Made by a program: the position numbers and the translations under genes. Source: Limnomonas spitsbergensis (lineage: Eukaryota; Chlorophyta; Chlorophyceae; Chlamydomonadales). From it: 64,000 nucleotides of DNA. This document shows positions 13,001 through 25,000 of the stretch, piece by piece (positions within the stretch are counted from its first letter, which is position 1; every line of letters starts with the position of its first letter). A model generated the notes under the pieces. It saw only the letters and a list, made by a program, of their open reading frames with translations. It ran no database searches and was not told the DNA's origin. Location of the stretch: positions 1,860,001 through 1,924,000 of the forward strand of contig JAYJMM010000113.1 in assembly GCA_037349105.1 (NCBI GenBank), read 5' to 3'.

Positions 13001-16000
13001 ATAATGAGGGGATGGCGATTGAGATAATGAGGGGATGGCGATTGAGATAATGAGGGGGGTGGCGATTGAGATAATGAGGGGGATGGCGATTGAGATAATG
13101 AGGAGGGTGGCGGTTGAGATAATGAGGGGGATAGCGATTGAGATAATGAGGGGGGTGGCGATTGAGATAATGAGGGAATGGCGATTGAGATAATGAGGAG
13201 GGTGGCGGTTGAGATAATGAGGGGGATAGCGATTGAGATAATGAGGGGGGTGGCGATTGAGATAATGAGGGGGGTGGCGGTTGAGATAATGAGGAGGGTG
13301 GCGATTGAGATAATGAGGGGATAGCGATTGAGATAATGAGGGGGATAGCGATTGAGATAATGAGGGGATGGCGATTGAGATAATGAGGGGATGGCGATTG
13401 AGATAATGAGGGGGATGGCGATTGAGATAATGAGGAGGGTGGCGGTTGAGATAATGAGGAGGGTGGCGATTGAGATAATGAGGAGGGTGGCGGTTGAGAT
13501 AATGAGGAGGGTGGCGATTGAGATAATGAGGGGATAGCGATTGAGATAATGAGGAGGGTGGCGATTGAGATAATGAGGAGGGTGGCGGTTGAGATAATGA
13601 GGGGGATAGCGATTGAGATAATGAGGAGGGTGGCGATTGAGATAATGAGGGGATAGCGATTGAGATAATGAGGGGGATAGCGATTGAGATAATGAGGGGG
13701 ATGGCGATTGAGATAATGAGGAGGGTGGCGGTTGAGATAATGAGGGGGATAGCGATTGAGATAATGAGGGGGATGGCGATTGAGATAATGAGGAGGGTGG
13801 CGGTTGAGATAATGAGGAGGGTGGCGGTTGAGATAATGAGGAGGGTGGCGGTTGAGATAATGAGGGGGATGGCGATTGAGATAATGAGGGGGATGGCGAT
13901 TGAGATAATGAGGGGGATGGCGATTGAGATAATGAGGGGGATAGCGATTGAGATAATGAGGGGGGTGGCGGTTGAGATAATGAGGAGGGTGGCGGTTGAG
14001 ATAATGAGGAGGGTGGCGGTTGAGATAATGAGGGGGATAGCGATTGAGATAATGAGGGGGATAGCGATTGAGATAATGAGGGGGATGGCGATTGAGATAA
14101 TGAGGGGGATGGCGATTGAGATAATGAGGGGGATAGCGATTGAGATAATGAGGGGGATAGCGATTGAGATAATGAGGGGGGTGGCGGTTGAGATAATGAG
14201 GAGGGTGGCGGTTGAGATAATGAGGGGGATAGCGATTGAGATAATGAGGGGGATGGCGATTGAGATAATGAGGAGGGTGGCGGTTGAGATAATGAGGAGG
14301 GTGGCGGTTGAGATAATGAGGGGGATAGCGATTGAGATAATGAGGGGGATGGCGATTGAGATAATGAGGGGGATGGCGGTTGAGATAATGAGGGGGATAG
14401 CGATTGAGATAATGAGGGGGATGGCGATTGAGATAATGAGGGGATGGCGATTGAGATAATGAGGAGGGTGGCGGTTGAGATAATGAGGGGGATAGCGATT
14501 GAGATAATGAGGGGGATGGCGATTGAGATAATGAGGGGATAGCGATTGAGATAATGAGGGGGATAGCGATTGAGATAATGAGGAGGGTGGCGGTTGAGAT
14601 AATGAGGGGGATGGCGATTGAGATAATGAGGGGGATGGCGATTGAGATAATGAGGGGGATAGCGATTGAGATAATGAGGGGGATGGCGATTGAGATAATG
14701 AGGGGGATGGCGATTGAGATAATGAGGGGATGGCGATTGAGATAATGAGGGGGGTGGCGATTGAGATAATGAGGAGGGTGGCGATTGAGATAATGAGGGG
14801 GATAGCGATTGAGATAATGAGGGGGATGGCGGTTGAGATAATGAGGGGGATAGCGATTGAGATAATGAGGGGGATGGCGATTGAGATAATGAGGGGGATA
14901 GCGATTGAGATAATGAGGGGGATAGCGATTGAGATAATGAGGGGGATGGCGATTGAGATAATGAGGGGATAGCGATTGAGATAATGAGGGGGGTGGCGAT
15001 TGAGATAATGAGGGGGATAGCGATTGAGATAATGAGGGGGGTGGCGATTGAGATAATGAGGGGATGGCGATTGAGATAATGAGGGGGGTGGCGGTTGAGA
15101 TAATGAGGGGGATAGCGATTGAGATAATGAGGGGGATAGCGATTGAGATAATGAGGGGATGGCGATTGAGATAATGAGGGGATGGCGATTGAGATAATGA
15201 GGGGGATGGCGGTTGAGATAATGAGGGGGATGGCGATTTAGATAATGAGGGGATAGCGATTGAGATAATGAGGGGATGGTGATTGAGATAATGAGGGGGA
15301 TGGCGATTGAGATAATGAGGGGATAGCGATTGAGATAATGAGGGGATGGCGATTGAGATAATGAGGGGATGGCGATTGAGATAATGAGGGGGATGGACGT
15401 TGAGATAATGAGGGGATGGACGTTGAGATAATGAGGGGGGTGGGGATTGAGATAATGAGGGGATGGCGATTGAGATAATGAGGGGGGTGGCGATTGAGAT
15501 AATGAGGGGATGGCAGTCAAGACAATGAGGGGGATGGAGATTGAGATAATGAGAGGGATTGCGGTGGAGATAATGAGGGGGGGGGGGAGGGTGGGGGTGG
15601 GGGGGGGAGATAATGAGGGGGTGGCGGTTGAGCTTATGAGGGGATGGCGATTGAGGTAATGAGGGGGGTGACAGTTAAAGTTATGATGGTGGATGGCGGA
15701 TGAGATGGACAGGAGGGAGGGGGGGTGAGATGTAGAGGGCGAAGGCGGTTGAGATCATGTGGGGGATGGCAGTTGAGACGGAGAGGTTGATGGCGGTTGA
15801 CATGATGAGGTAAGGGTTGAGATGGAGGGGGGGGGTGATGGGTGAGAAAGGGAAGGGGGGGGGGTTGAGATGGAAAGGGGGGTGGCCGCGGAGAAGGAAG
15901 GGAGGGTGGTCGTGGAGAAGGAAGGGGGAGGGTGTGTGTGAAATGGTGGGGCATGGCGGTGAGGACGGCTCTGGAGGCAATGAATTTGGCCCCACCGATG

Positions 16001-19000
16001 CTGCTTTGGTGCTCTGAATCATCCTAGCAGAGGCCAGCCCTGGACACTTGTTGCAACTTGCAAGCGACAAGGGGCCTGTACCAGTCAGGCATACTTCGTG
16101 CATGAGATAAGGGATCTAGGGACTTCCAGCCAGGGATACTTCGTACAAGGGGCCAAAAGCAGCGTTGCACTGCCACACCGACCCCGTCGACTGAGCCCCT
16201 CCCTGTACCGGTTCACAGCGCGCCTCCCTGGCCCCGTCCACCCAGCGCCTCCCTGGCTTAGTTGTCTAAGCCCCTACCTGTCCCTGGCAGGACCCAAGCT
16301 GGCGGGGATGAAGATGAGGAGGTTGATCCCAGCACGCACTGTTGCCTAATCCTGGCCAAGCAGCTGCAGGTGCTGGGCTTCATGCCGCGGGCCTGCGCGC
16401 TCAACGAGGCGCTGACGCTGGCGCTGGTGGCTACGGAGCCGCAGGGGAGGCAGAGCCTGAGGACCCGCGGCACAGATGCGCCGATCATGAGGCTGGTGCA
16501 GGTGCGGCTTGTGGATCCGCGCTGTTTTCGTGGAAGGTGTGTGTGCAGGGAGGTTTGCTGTCCAGGAAGAGATGGATGGACAGACGGGTCGTATACTCGA
16601 ATCGCCTTATATATTTTTTTTCTGTCATCACTGTGACTAGGCATCCTCTGAATGACTTTTGTTTCGAAGCGGACAGAGATTGGAGACTGGAATAAAACTG
16701 AAGGGAGTGAAGCCCAAAGCAAGGAAGTTAGGGGATCTGGAATGCTGATGAGTACCTGTCCCAAGAAGACACCATGCACGCCGTTTCATTGGAGACTAGA
16801 GATTGGAGACTGGAATAAAACTGAAGGGAGTGAAGCCCAAAGCAAGGAAGTTAGGGGATCTGGAATGCTGATGAGTACCTGTCCCAAGAAGACACCATGC
16901 ACGCCGTTTCACTGTTTGTGGATGAGGCATATAGGTATGTGACACTGCGTATGTCTTAGCATCTGTAGTAGGCCCCATTCCCCTACCAGCATCTGTGGCA
17001 GGCCCCATTCCCCTGCCAGCATCTGTAGTAGGCCCCATTCCCCTGCTAGCATCTGTAGTAGGCCCCATTCCCCTGCCAGCATCTGTAGTAGGCCCCATTC
17101 CCCTGCCAGCATCTGTAGTAGGCCCCATTCCCCTGCCAGCATCTGTAGTAGGCCCCATTCCCCTGCCAGCATCTGTAGTAGGCCCCATTCCCCTGCCAGC
17201 ATCTGTAGTAGGCCCCATTCCCCTGCCAGCATCTGTAGTAGGCCCCATTCCCCTGCCAGCATCTGTCGTAGGCCCCATTCCCCTGCCAGCATCTGTAGTA
17301 GGCCCCATTCCCCTGCCAGCATCTGTAGTAGGCCCCATCCCCTGCCAGCATCTGTAGTAGGCCCCATTCCCCTGCCAGCATCTGTAGTAGGCCCCATTCC
17401 CCTGCCAGCATCTGTGGCAGGCCCCATTCCCCTGCCAGCATCTGTCGTAGGCCCCATCCCCTGCCAGCATCTGTCGTAGGCCCCATTCCCCTGCCAGCAT
17501 CTGTAGTAGGCCCCATTCCCCTGCCAGCATCTGTAGTAGGCCCCATTCCCCTGCCAGCATCTGTAGTAGGCCCCATTCCCCTGCCAGCATCTGTAGTAGG
17601 CCCCATTCCCCTGCCAGCATCTGTAGCAGGCCCCATCCCCTGCCAGCATCTGTAGTAGGCCCCATTCCCCTGCCAGCATCTGTAGTAGGCCCCATTCCCC
17701 TGCCAGCATGTGTAGTAGGCCCCATTTCCCTGCCAGCATCTGTAGTAGGCCCCATTCCCCTGCCAGCATCTGTAGTAGGCCCCATTCCCCTGCCAGCATC
17801 TGTAGTAGGCCCCATTCCCCTGCCAGCATCTGTAGTAGGCCCCATTCCCCTGCCAGCATCTGTAGTAGGCCCCATTCCCCTGCCAGCATCTGTAGTAGGC
17901 CCCATTCCCCTGCCAGCATCTGTAGTAGGCCCCATTCCCCTGCCAGCATCTGTAGTAGGCCCCATCCCCTGCCAGCATCTGTAGTAGGCCCCATTCCCCT
18001 GCCAGCATCTGTAGTAGGCCCCATCCCCTGCCAGCATCTGTAGTACGCCCCATCCCCCTGCCAGCATCTGTAGTAGGCCCCATTCCCCTGCCAGCATCTG
18101 TAGTAGGCCCCATTCCCCTGCCAGCATCTGTAGTAGGCCCCATCCCCTGCCAGCATCTGTAGTAGGCCCCATTCCCCTGCCAGCATCTGTAGTAGGCCCC
18201 ATTCCCCTGTCAGCATCTGTAGTAGGCCCCATTCCCCTGCCAGCATCTGTAGTAGGCCCCATTCCCCTGCCAGCATCTGTAGTAGGCCCCACTCCCCTGC
18301 CAGCATCTGTAGTAGGCCCCATCCCCTGCCAGCATCTGTAGTAGGCCCCATCCCCCTGCCAGCATCTGTAGTAGGCCCCATTCCCCTGCCAGCATCTGTA
18401 GTAGGCCCCATTCCCCTGCCAGCATCTGTAGTAGGCCCCATTCCCCTGCCAGCATATGTAGCAGGCCCCATCCCCTGCCAGCATCTGTAGTAGGCCCCAT
18501 TCCTCTGCCAGCATCTGTAGTAGGCCCCATTCCCCTGCCAGCATCTGTAGTAGGCCCCATTCCCCTGCCAGCATCTGTAGTAGGCCCCATTCCCCTGCCA
18601 GCATCTGTAGTAGGCCCCATTCCCCTGCCAGCATCTGTAGTAGGCCCCATTCCCCTGCCAGCATCTGTAGTAGGCCCCATTCCCCTGCCAGCATCTGTAG
18701 TAGGCCCCATTCCCCTGCCAGCATCTGTAGTAGGCCCCATTCCCCTGCCAGCATCTGTAGTAGGCCCCATTCCCCTGCCAGCATCTGTAGTAGGCCCCAT
18801 CCCCTGCCAGCATCTGTAGTAGGCCCCATTCCCCTGCCAGCATCTGTAGTAGGCCCCATCCCCTGCCAGCATCTGTAGTACGCCCCATCCCCCTGCCAGC
18901 ATCTGTAGTAGGCCCCATTCCCCTGCCAGCATCTGTAGTAGGCCCCATTCCCCTGCCAGCATCTGTAGTAGGCCCCATCCCCTGCCAGCATCTGTAGTAG

Positions 19001-22000
19001 GCCCCATTCCCCTGCCAGCATCTGTAGTAGGCCCCATTCCCCTGTCAGCATCTGTAGTAGGCCCCATTCCCCTGCCAGCATCTGTAGTAGGCCCCATTCC
19101 CCTGCCAGCATCTGTAGTAGGCCCCACTCCCCTGCCAGCATCTGTAGTAGGCCCCATCCCCTGCCAGCATCTGTAGTAGGCCCCATCCCCCTGCCAGCAT
19201 CTGTAGTAGGCCCCATTCCCCTGCCAGCATCTGTAGTAGGCCCCATTCCCCTGCCAGCATCTGTAGTAGGCCCCATTCCCCTGCCAGCATATGTAGCAGG
19301 CCCCATCCCCTGCCAGCATCTGTAGTAGGCCCCATTCCTCTGCCAGCATCTGTAGTAGGCCCCATTCCCCTGCCAGCATCTGTAGTAGGCCCCATTCCCC
19401 TGCCAGCATCTGTAGTAGGCCCCATTCCCCTGCCAGCATCTGTAGTAGGCCCCACGCCCCTGCCAGCCCTCTCAAACGAGCATTGTTTTGCTTTGCTAGG
19501 TGTGGTTTGAGTGTTGAACCCTGATGGATCTTGAAGCCCAAACCCTAAATTCTACTTCCTCCCGCGTGTCAGGTGTGGTGCATGCTGGGTAACGTGTACC
19601 CCGAAACCGGCATCGCTGTGCTGGACACGCCGATGCTGTACGACAGCACTTTCAGGTGTGCACTGAGGCATGATTGAAACACATACACCTTTGTCCCTGG
19701 GCTGAGACCCGCCCTTAAGGGCTGGCACCTTCAGGTGGGCACTGAGGCATGATTGAAACACACACACCTCTGTCCTGCTGGGCTGAGACCCGCCCTCAAG
19801 GGCTGGCACCTCTAGGTGGGCACTGAGGCATGATTGAAACACACACACCTTTGTCCTGCTGGGCTGAGACCCGCCCTTAAGGGCTGGCACCTCTAGGTGG
19901 GCACTGAGGCATGATTGAAACACACACACCTTTGTCCTGCTGGGCTGAGACCCGCCCTCAAGGGCTGGCACCTCTAGGTGGGCACTGAGGCATGATTGAA
20001 ACACACACACCTATGTCCTCCTGGGCTGAGACCCGCCCTTAAGGGCTGGCACCTCTAGGTGGGCACTGCGGCATGATTGAAACACACACCTTTGTCCTGC
20101 TGGGCTGAGACCCGCCCTCAAGGGCTGGCACCTCTAGGCGGGCACTGCGGCATGATTGAAACACACACCTTTGTCCTGCTGGGCTGAGACCCGCCCTCAA
20201 GGGCTGGCACCTCTAGGTGGGCACTGAGGCATAATTGAAACACACACACCTTTGTCCTGCTGGGCTGAGACCCGCCCTCAAGGGCTGGCACCTCTAGGTG
20301 GGCACTGAGGCATGATTGAAACACACACACCTTTGTCCTGCTGGGCTGAGACCCGCCCTCAAGGGCTGGCACCTCTAGGTGGGCACTGAGGCATGATTGA
20401 AACACACACACCTTTGTCCTGCTGGGCTGAGACCCGCCCTCAAGGGCTGGCACCTCTAGGTGGGCACTGAGGCATGATTGAAACACACACACCTTTGTCC
20501 TGCTGGGCTGAGACCCGCCCTCAAGGGCTGGCACCTCTAGGTGGGCACTGAGGCATGATTGAAACACACACACCTTTGTCCTGCTGGGCTCAGACCCGCC
20601 CTTAAGGGCTGGCACCTCTAGGTGGGCACTGAGGCATGATTGAAACACACACACCTTTGTCCTGCTGGGCTGAGACCCGCCCTCAAGGGCTGGCACCTCT
20701 AGGTGGGCACTGAGGCATGATTGAAACATACACACCTTTGTCCTGCTGGGCTGAGACCCGCCCGTAAGGGCTGGCACCTCTAGGTGGGCACTGAGGCATG
20801 ATTGAAACACACACACCTTTGTCCTGCTGGGCTGAGACCCGCCCTCAAGGGCTGGCACCTCTAGGTGGGCACTGAGGCATGATTGAAACACACACACCTT
20901 TGTCCTGCTGGGCTGAGACTTGCCCTTAAGGGCTGGCACCTCTAGGTGGGCACTGAGGCATGATTGAAACACACACCTTTGTCCTGCTGGGCTGAGACCC
21001 GCCCTCAAGGGCTGGCACCTCTAGGTGGGCACTGAGGCATGATTGAAACACACACACCTTTGTCCTGCTGGGCTGAGACCCGCCCTCAAGGGCTGGCACC
21101 TCTAGGTGGGCACTGAGGCATGATTGAAACACACACACCTTTGTCCTGCTGGGCTGAGACCCGCCCTCAAGGGCTGGCACCTCTAGGTGGGCACTGAGGC
21201 ATGGTTGAAACACACACACCTTTGTCCTGCTGGGCTGAGACCCCCCCCCCCCTCAAGGGCTGGCACCTCTAGGTGGGCACTGAGGCATGATTGAAACACA
21301 CACACCTTTGTTCTGCTGGGCTGAGACCCGCCCTCAAGGGCTGGCACCTTCAGGTGGGCACTGAGGCATGATTGAAACACACACACCTTTGTCCTGCTGG
21401 GCTGAGACCCGCCCTCAAGGGCTGGCACCTCTAGGTGGGCACTGAGGCATGATTGAAACACACACACCTTTGTCCTCCTGGGCTGAGACCCGCCTTTAAG
21501 GGCTGGCACCTCTAGGTGGGCACTGAGGCATGATTGAAACACACACACCTTTGTCCTGCTGGGCTGAGACCCGCCCTCGAGGGCTGGCACCTCTAGGTGG
21601 GCACTGAGGCATGATTGAAACACACACACACCTTTGTCCTGCTGGGCTGAGACCCGCCCTCAAGGGCTGGCACCTCTAGGTGGGCACTGAGGCATGGTTG
21701 AAACACACACACCTTTGTCCTGCTGGGCTGAGACCCCCCCCCCCCCTCAAGGGCTGGCACCTCTAGGTGGGCACTGAGGCATGATTGAAACACACACACC
21801 TTTGTCCTGCTGGGCTGAGACCCGCCCTCAAGGGCTGGCACCTCTAGGTGGGCACTGAGGCATGATTGAAACACACACACCTTTGTTCTGCTGGGCTGAG
21901 ACCCGCCCTCAAGGGCTGGCACCTTCAGGTGGGCACTGAGGCATGATTGAAACACACACACCTTTGTCCTGCTGGGCTGAGACCCGCCCTCAAGGGCTGG

Positions 22001-25000
22001 CACCTCTAGGTGGGCACTGAGGCATGATTTAAACACACACACCTTTGTTCTGCTGGGCTGAGACCCGCCCTTAAGGGCTGGCACCTCTAGGTGGGCACTG
22101 AGGCATGATTGAAACACACACACCTTTGTCCTGCTGGGCTGAGACCCGCCCTTAAGGGCTGGCACCTCTAGGTGGGCACTGAGGCATGATGGGTGAATGT
22201 AGAAATAAATATTAGACCCTGAAGGCATTAATGAAGGAAGCCACCCGTTTGGCCGTTCGGCACTTGGTAGGCTACCATTAGGCATGAGGGACATACACCT
22301 GTTATCCTGCTGGGCTGAGGACTGCCATCGAGGGCTGGTACCTGCTCCCTGTCGATTGCTCCCTTTTGAATGCACACAAATATCAAGCGGGCCTATGCTG
22401 GTGGCATTTCCCTCATCTCCTAAAGGACAAACACCTGCTGTCCTGCTGGGCTGAGGACTGCCATGGAGGGCTGGCACCTGCTCCCTGCTGCGTTGTTCCC
22501 TTTCGAGACACAAAAATATAAACTGGCCCTTTCTGGTGCATAGGATGCCTGCCTGCACCTGACCCCCACCCCCTCCTCCTCTCCCCCCCTCACTGCCTTG
22601 CTGGTGCATAGGATGTCTGCATGCACCTGACCCCCACCCCCTCCTCCTCTCCACCCCTCACTGCCTTGCTGGTGCATAGGATGTCTGCCTGCATCTGCCC
22701 CCCCCTCCCCCCTCTCACTGCCTTGCTGGTGCATAGGATGTCTGCCTGCACCTGACCCCCCCCCCTCTCCTCACTGCCTTGCTGGTGGATAGGATGGCTG
22801 CCCGCGCGGCTCTCAAACTTGGCGCAAAGCTGCCCTCGTCCGTGTTGTCTGCATCCGCCGCACAAGGCGCCCCAGGGGGCCTGCCGCGCGTGCAGGAGCT
22901 GCGGCCACACTGGCAGGCGGCCACCGCCTGCAGGGCCACACTTCTAGAGGCCATACGCTCAGGCTGTTCGCTCCTGCAGGTGTGTGTTTGGTGGTGGTGT
23001 GTGTGTGTGTGTGTGTGTGTGTGTGACTATGTGTGGGACTGGGTCAGGGCATAATGATTATTACATAATGAATAATTACGCCGTAATTATGCCCTGAAGA
23101 ACTCTTGGATTAAGGAGATTACCTGTTCGGCTGTTGCACTGGGTAGGCTACCATGACAATTCAAGTCATACCACGTACAATGCGCCTATCTCAGGGCAGG
23201 CCCCTCTCACACGCGCCTTTCTCAGGGCAGGCCCCTCTCACACGCGCCTTTCTCAGGGCAGGCCCCTCTCACACCAAAAGCGTGAGTGGCAAGGGAAATA
23301 CTCATATATAGCTATTTTTCACGTGTGGGACCCCGAAGGGTTAAGGCGGGGGTGATTGTGCACCGTGGCACCTCTATTACCTCTGAACCCTTAACCCTTA
23401 ACCTTTATGACCTCTGAACCTGGATATTGTTTCTGCACGGCTCTGCCTTTCAGGCCGGCGTCCCGGGTGCAGCCGGGGGCTCCTTGGTGTCGCTGCCAAT
23501 GGCGCAGACTGCGTTGGCCGTGGTGCGGCTTGCTGCTGGCTCCAAGAGCGAAGCGGCATCGGTGCAGGGGGATGCATGTGCTGGATGCGGTGAGGGGCAT
23601 TGGCAGTGGAAGCAGTATAAGGGGGAGAGGAATTGTCAGTGGAAGCAGTGGAAGTGGAAGTGAGGAGAGGGGGGGAAGGGGGGAAGGGAAGGGGGGGACA
23701 GAAGGGGGTTGTGTCTTTGGGGGCAGTGATGGTGGTAGGAGGGTGGAAGGCAGGAGGGGGCTGTGTGGCCAGTACCCTGTGTGAACCCTAGCGGTAAGAT
23801 ATGGGGCTCTAGATGTTTAGGGCTTCACTTCGTGAAAAAATCACACCCTTGGCCATGGTAGATCTATAATCTCGTTCTGATGCTTTCTGAGGCATGGATG
23901 TCCCTTTTCCACATCGGCCTTTTCGCCTGTTGGATGTTTGAGAGGCAGCATCAACGCCGCTTTTTCACGTTACGGACAAGGTCATACACGATGCAGCCAT
24001 GTGCCCTGATGTTTTGTCTCCCTGCTCCACTCGGCCCTGATCCTTCACCCCTTCTCTCACTCCCAGCATGTCAGCCTGTACCCCCATCCCACCCTCCCCT
24101 GTCCTGCGTTGCTTATGAACCTGCCCCCCTCCCCTCCCCCCTCCCTCACCCCCCCCCTGTGCTGCAGTGCTAATGAATCTGGCCCCCTCCCCTCCCCCCT
24201 CCCTCCCCCCCCCCTCCCCTATCCTGCATTGCTCATGTTCCTGCCCCCCTCCCCTCCTCCCCCCCTCCCCCCCCCCCCCCCTGTGCTGCAGTGCTCATGA
24301 ATCTGGCCCTGCAGGCATGTTCCTTGGGCAGCGATGTGGTGCTGCTGCTGCCTAGGTCGCAAGCAGGGCTGTTGGCTGAGGACGCAACCGGACTGCTGGT
24401 GGTCATGCAAGTCAAGGCGATGGGCAGGAGCAGAAGTGGGTACCGGGACAGGAAGTGGATCGGGGATGGGTGGAGAGGGCACTAGGGCAGGGCTGCTAGG
24501 GGTGAAGTGGTCGTGCAAGTCAAGGCCATGGGCAGGGCAGAAGTGGGTACTGGGACAGGAAGGGGGGAAGGGGGATGGGTGGAGAGGGCACTAGGGCAGG
24601 GCTGCTAGGGGTGAAGTGGCCGTGCAAGTCAAGGCCATGGGAAGGAGCAGAGGCTATTAGGACAGAAAGGGGTGGGAAAAGAGGGCAAGGCTGGTAGCGG
24701 TTGTGCAAGTCAAGGCTGTGGGCAGGAGTGGCTGCCTGCACCTGACCCACACGGCATACCCAACACCACGTCATCCACCGCTTCCTGCTGCATTTTTTGT
24801 CGCTGATCAGCAGCTATTCATTGTGATCCCCTCCTCCACTCCTTGCATCTACCCTGGTTGCAGATCGGCAGCTCCTCAATTGTGACTCCCTCCCCCCTCC
24901 TCTGCTCCTTGCAGACACCCTGGTTGCTGATCACCAGCTCATCATTGCCCCCCCCCTCCCCCCGTCCCTATGTTCCGTGCAGCTTCCCCGGTCGCAGGCG

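Noticed and set aside
9479..15520. 2,013-codon open frame on the minus strand (LSQSPSPHYLNRHPPHYLN type)
   Set aside because: It is the complement of the 23/24-bp intronic minisatellite. Units of mixed length shift the frame constantly, yet no stop appears because the unit lacks stops in all minus frames. There is no non-repeat domain or consistent frame.
16796..19541. Several long minus-strand frames (GAYYRCWQGN, MGPTTDAGRG, GLLQMLAGEW)
   Set aside because: The same DNA is open in all three minus frames because the 29/30-bp unit has no stops there; it is an intron array.
19552..22654. Minus-strand frames with CVFQSCLSAHLEVPALEGGS repeats
   Set aside because: 81 bp is a multiple of three, so the frame stays open by arithmetic. 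Indels in CA and C tracts break it at several places, and it lies in an intron of a well-supported plus-strand gene.
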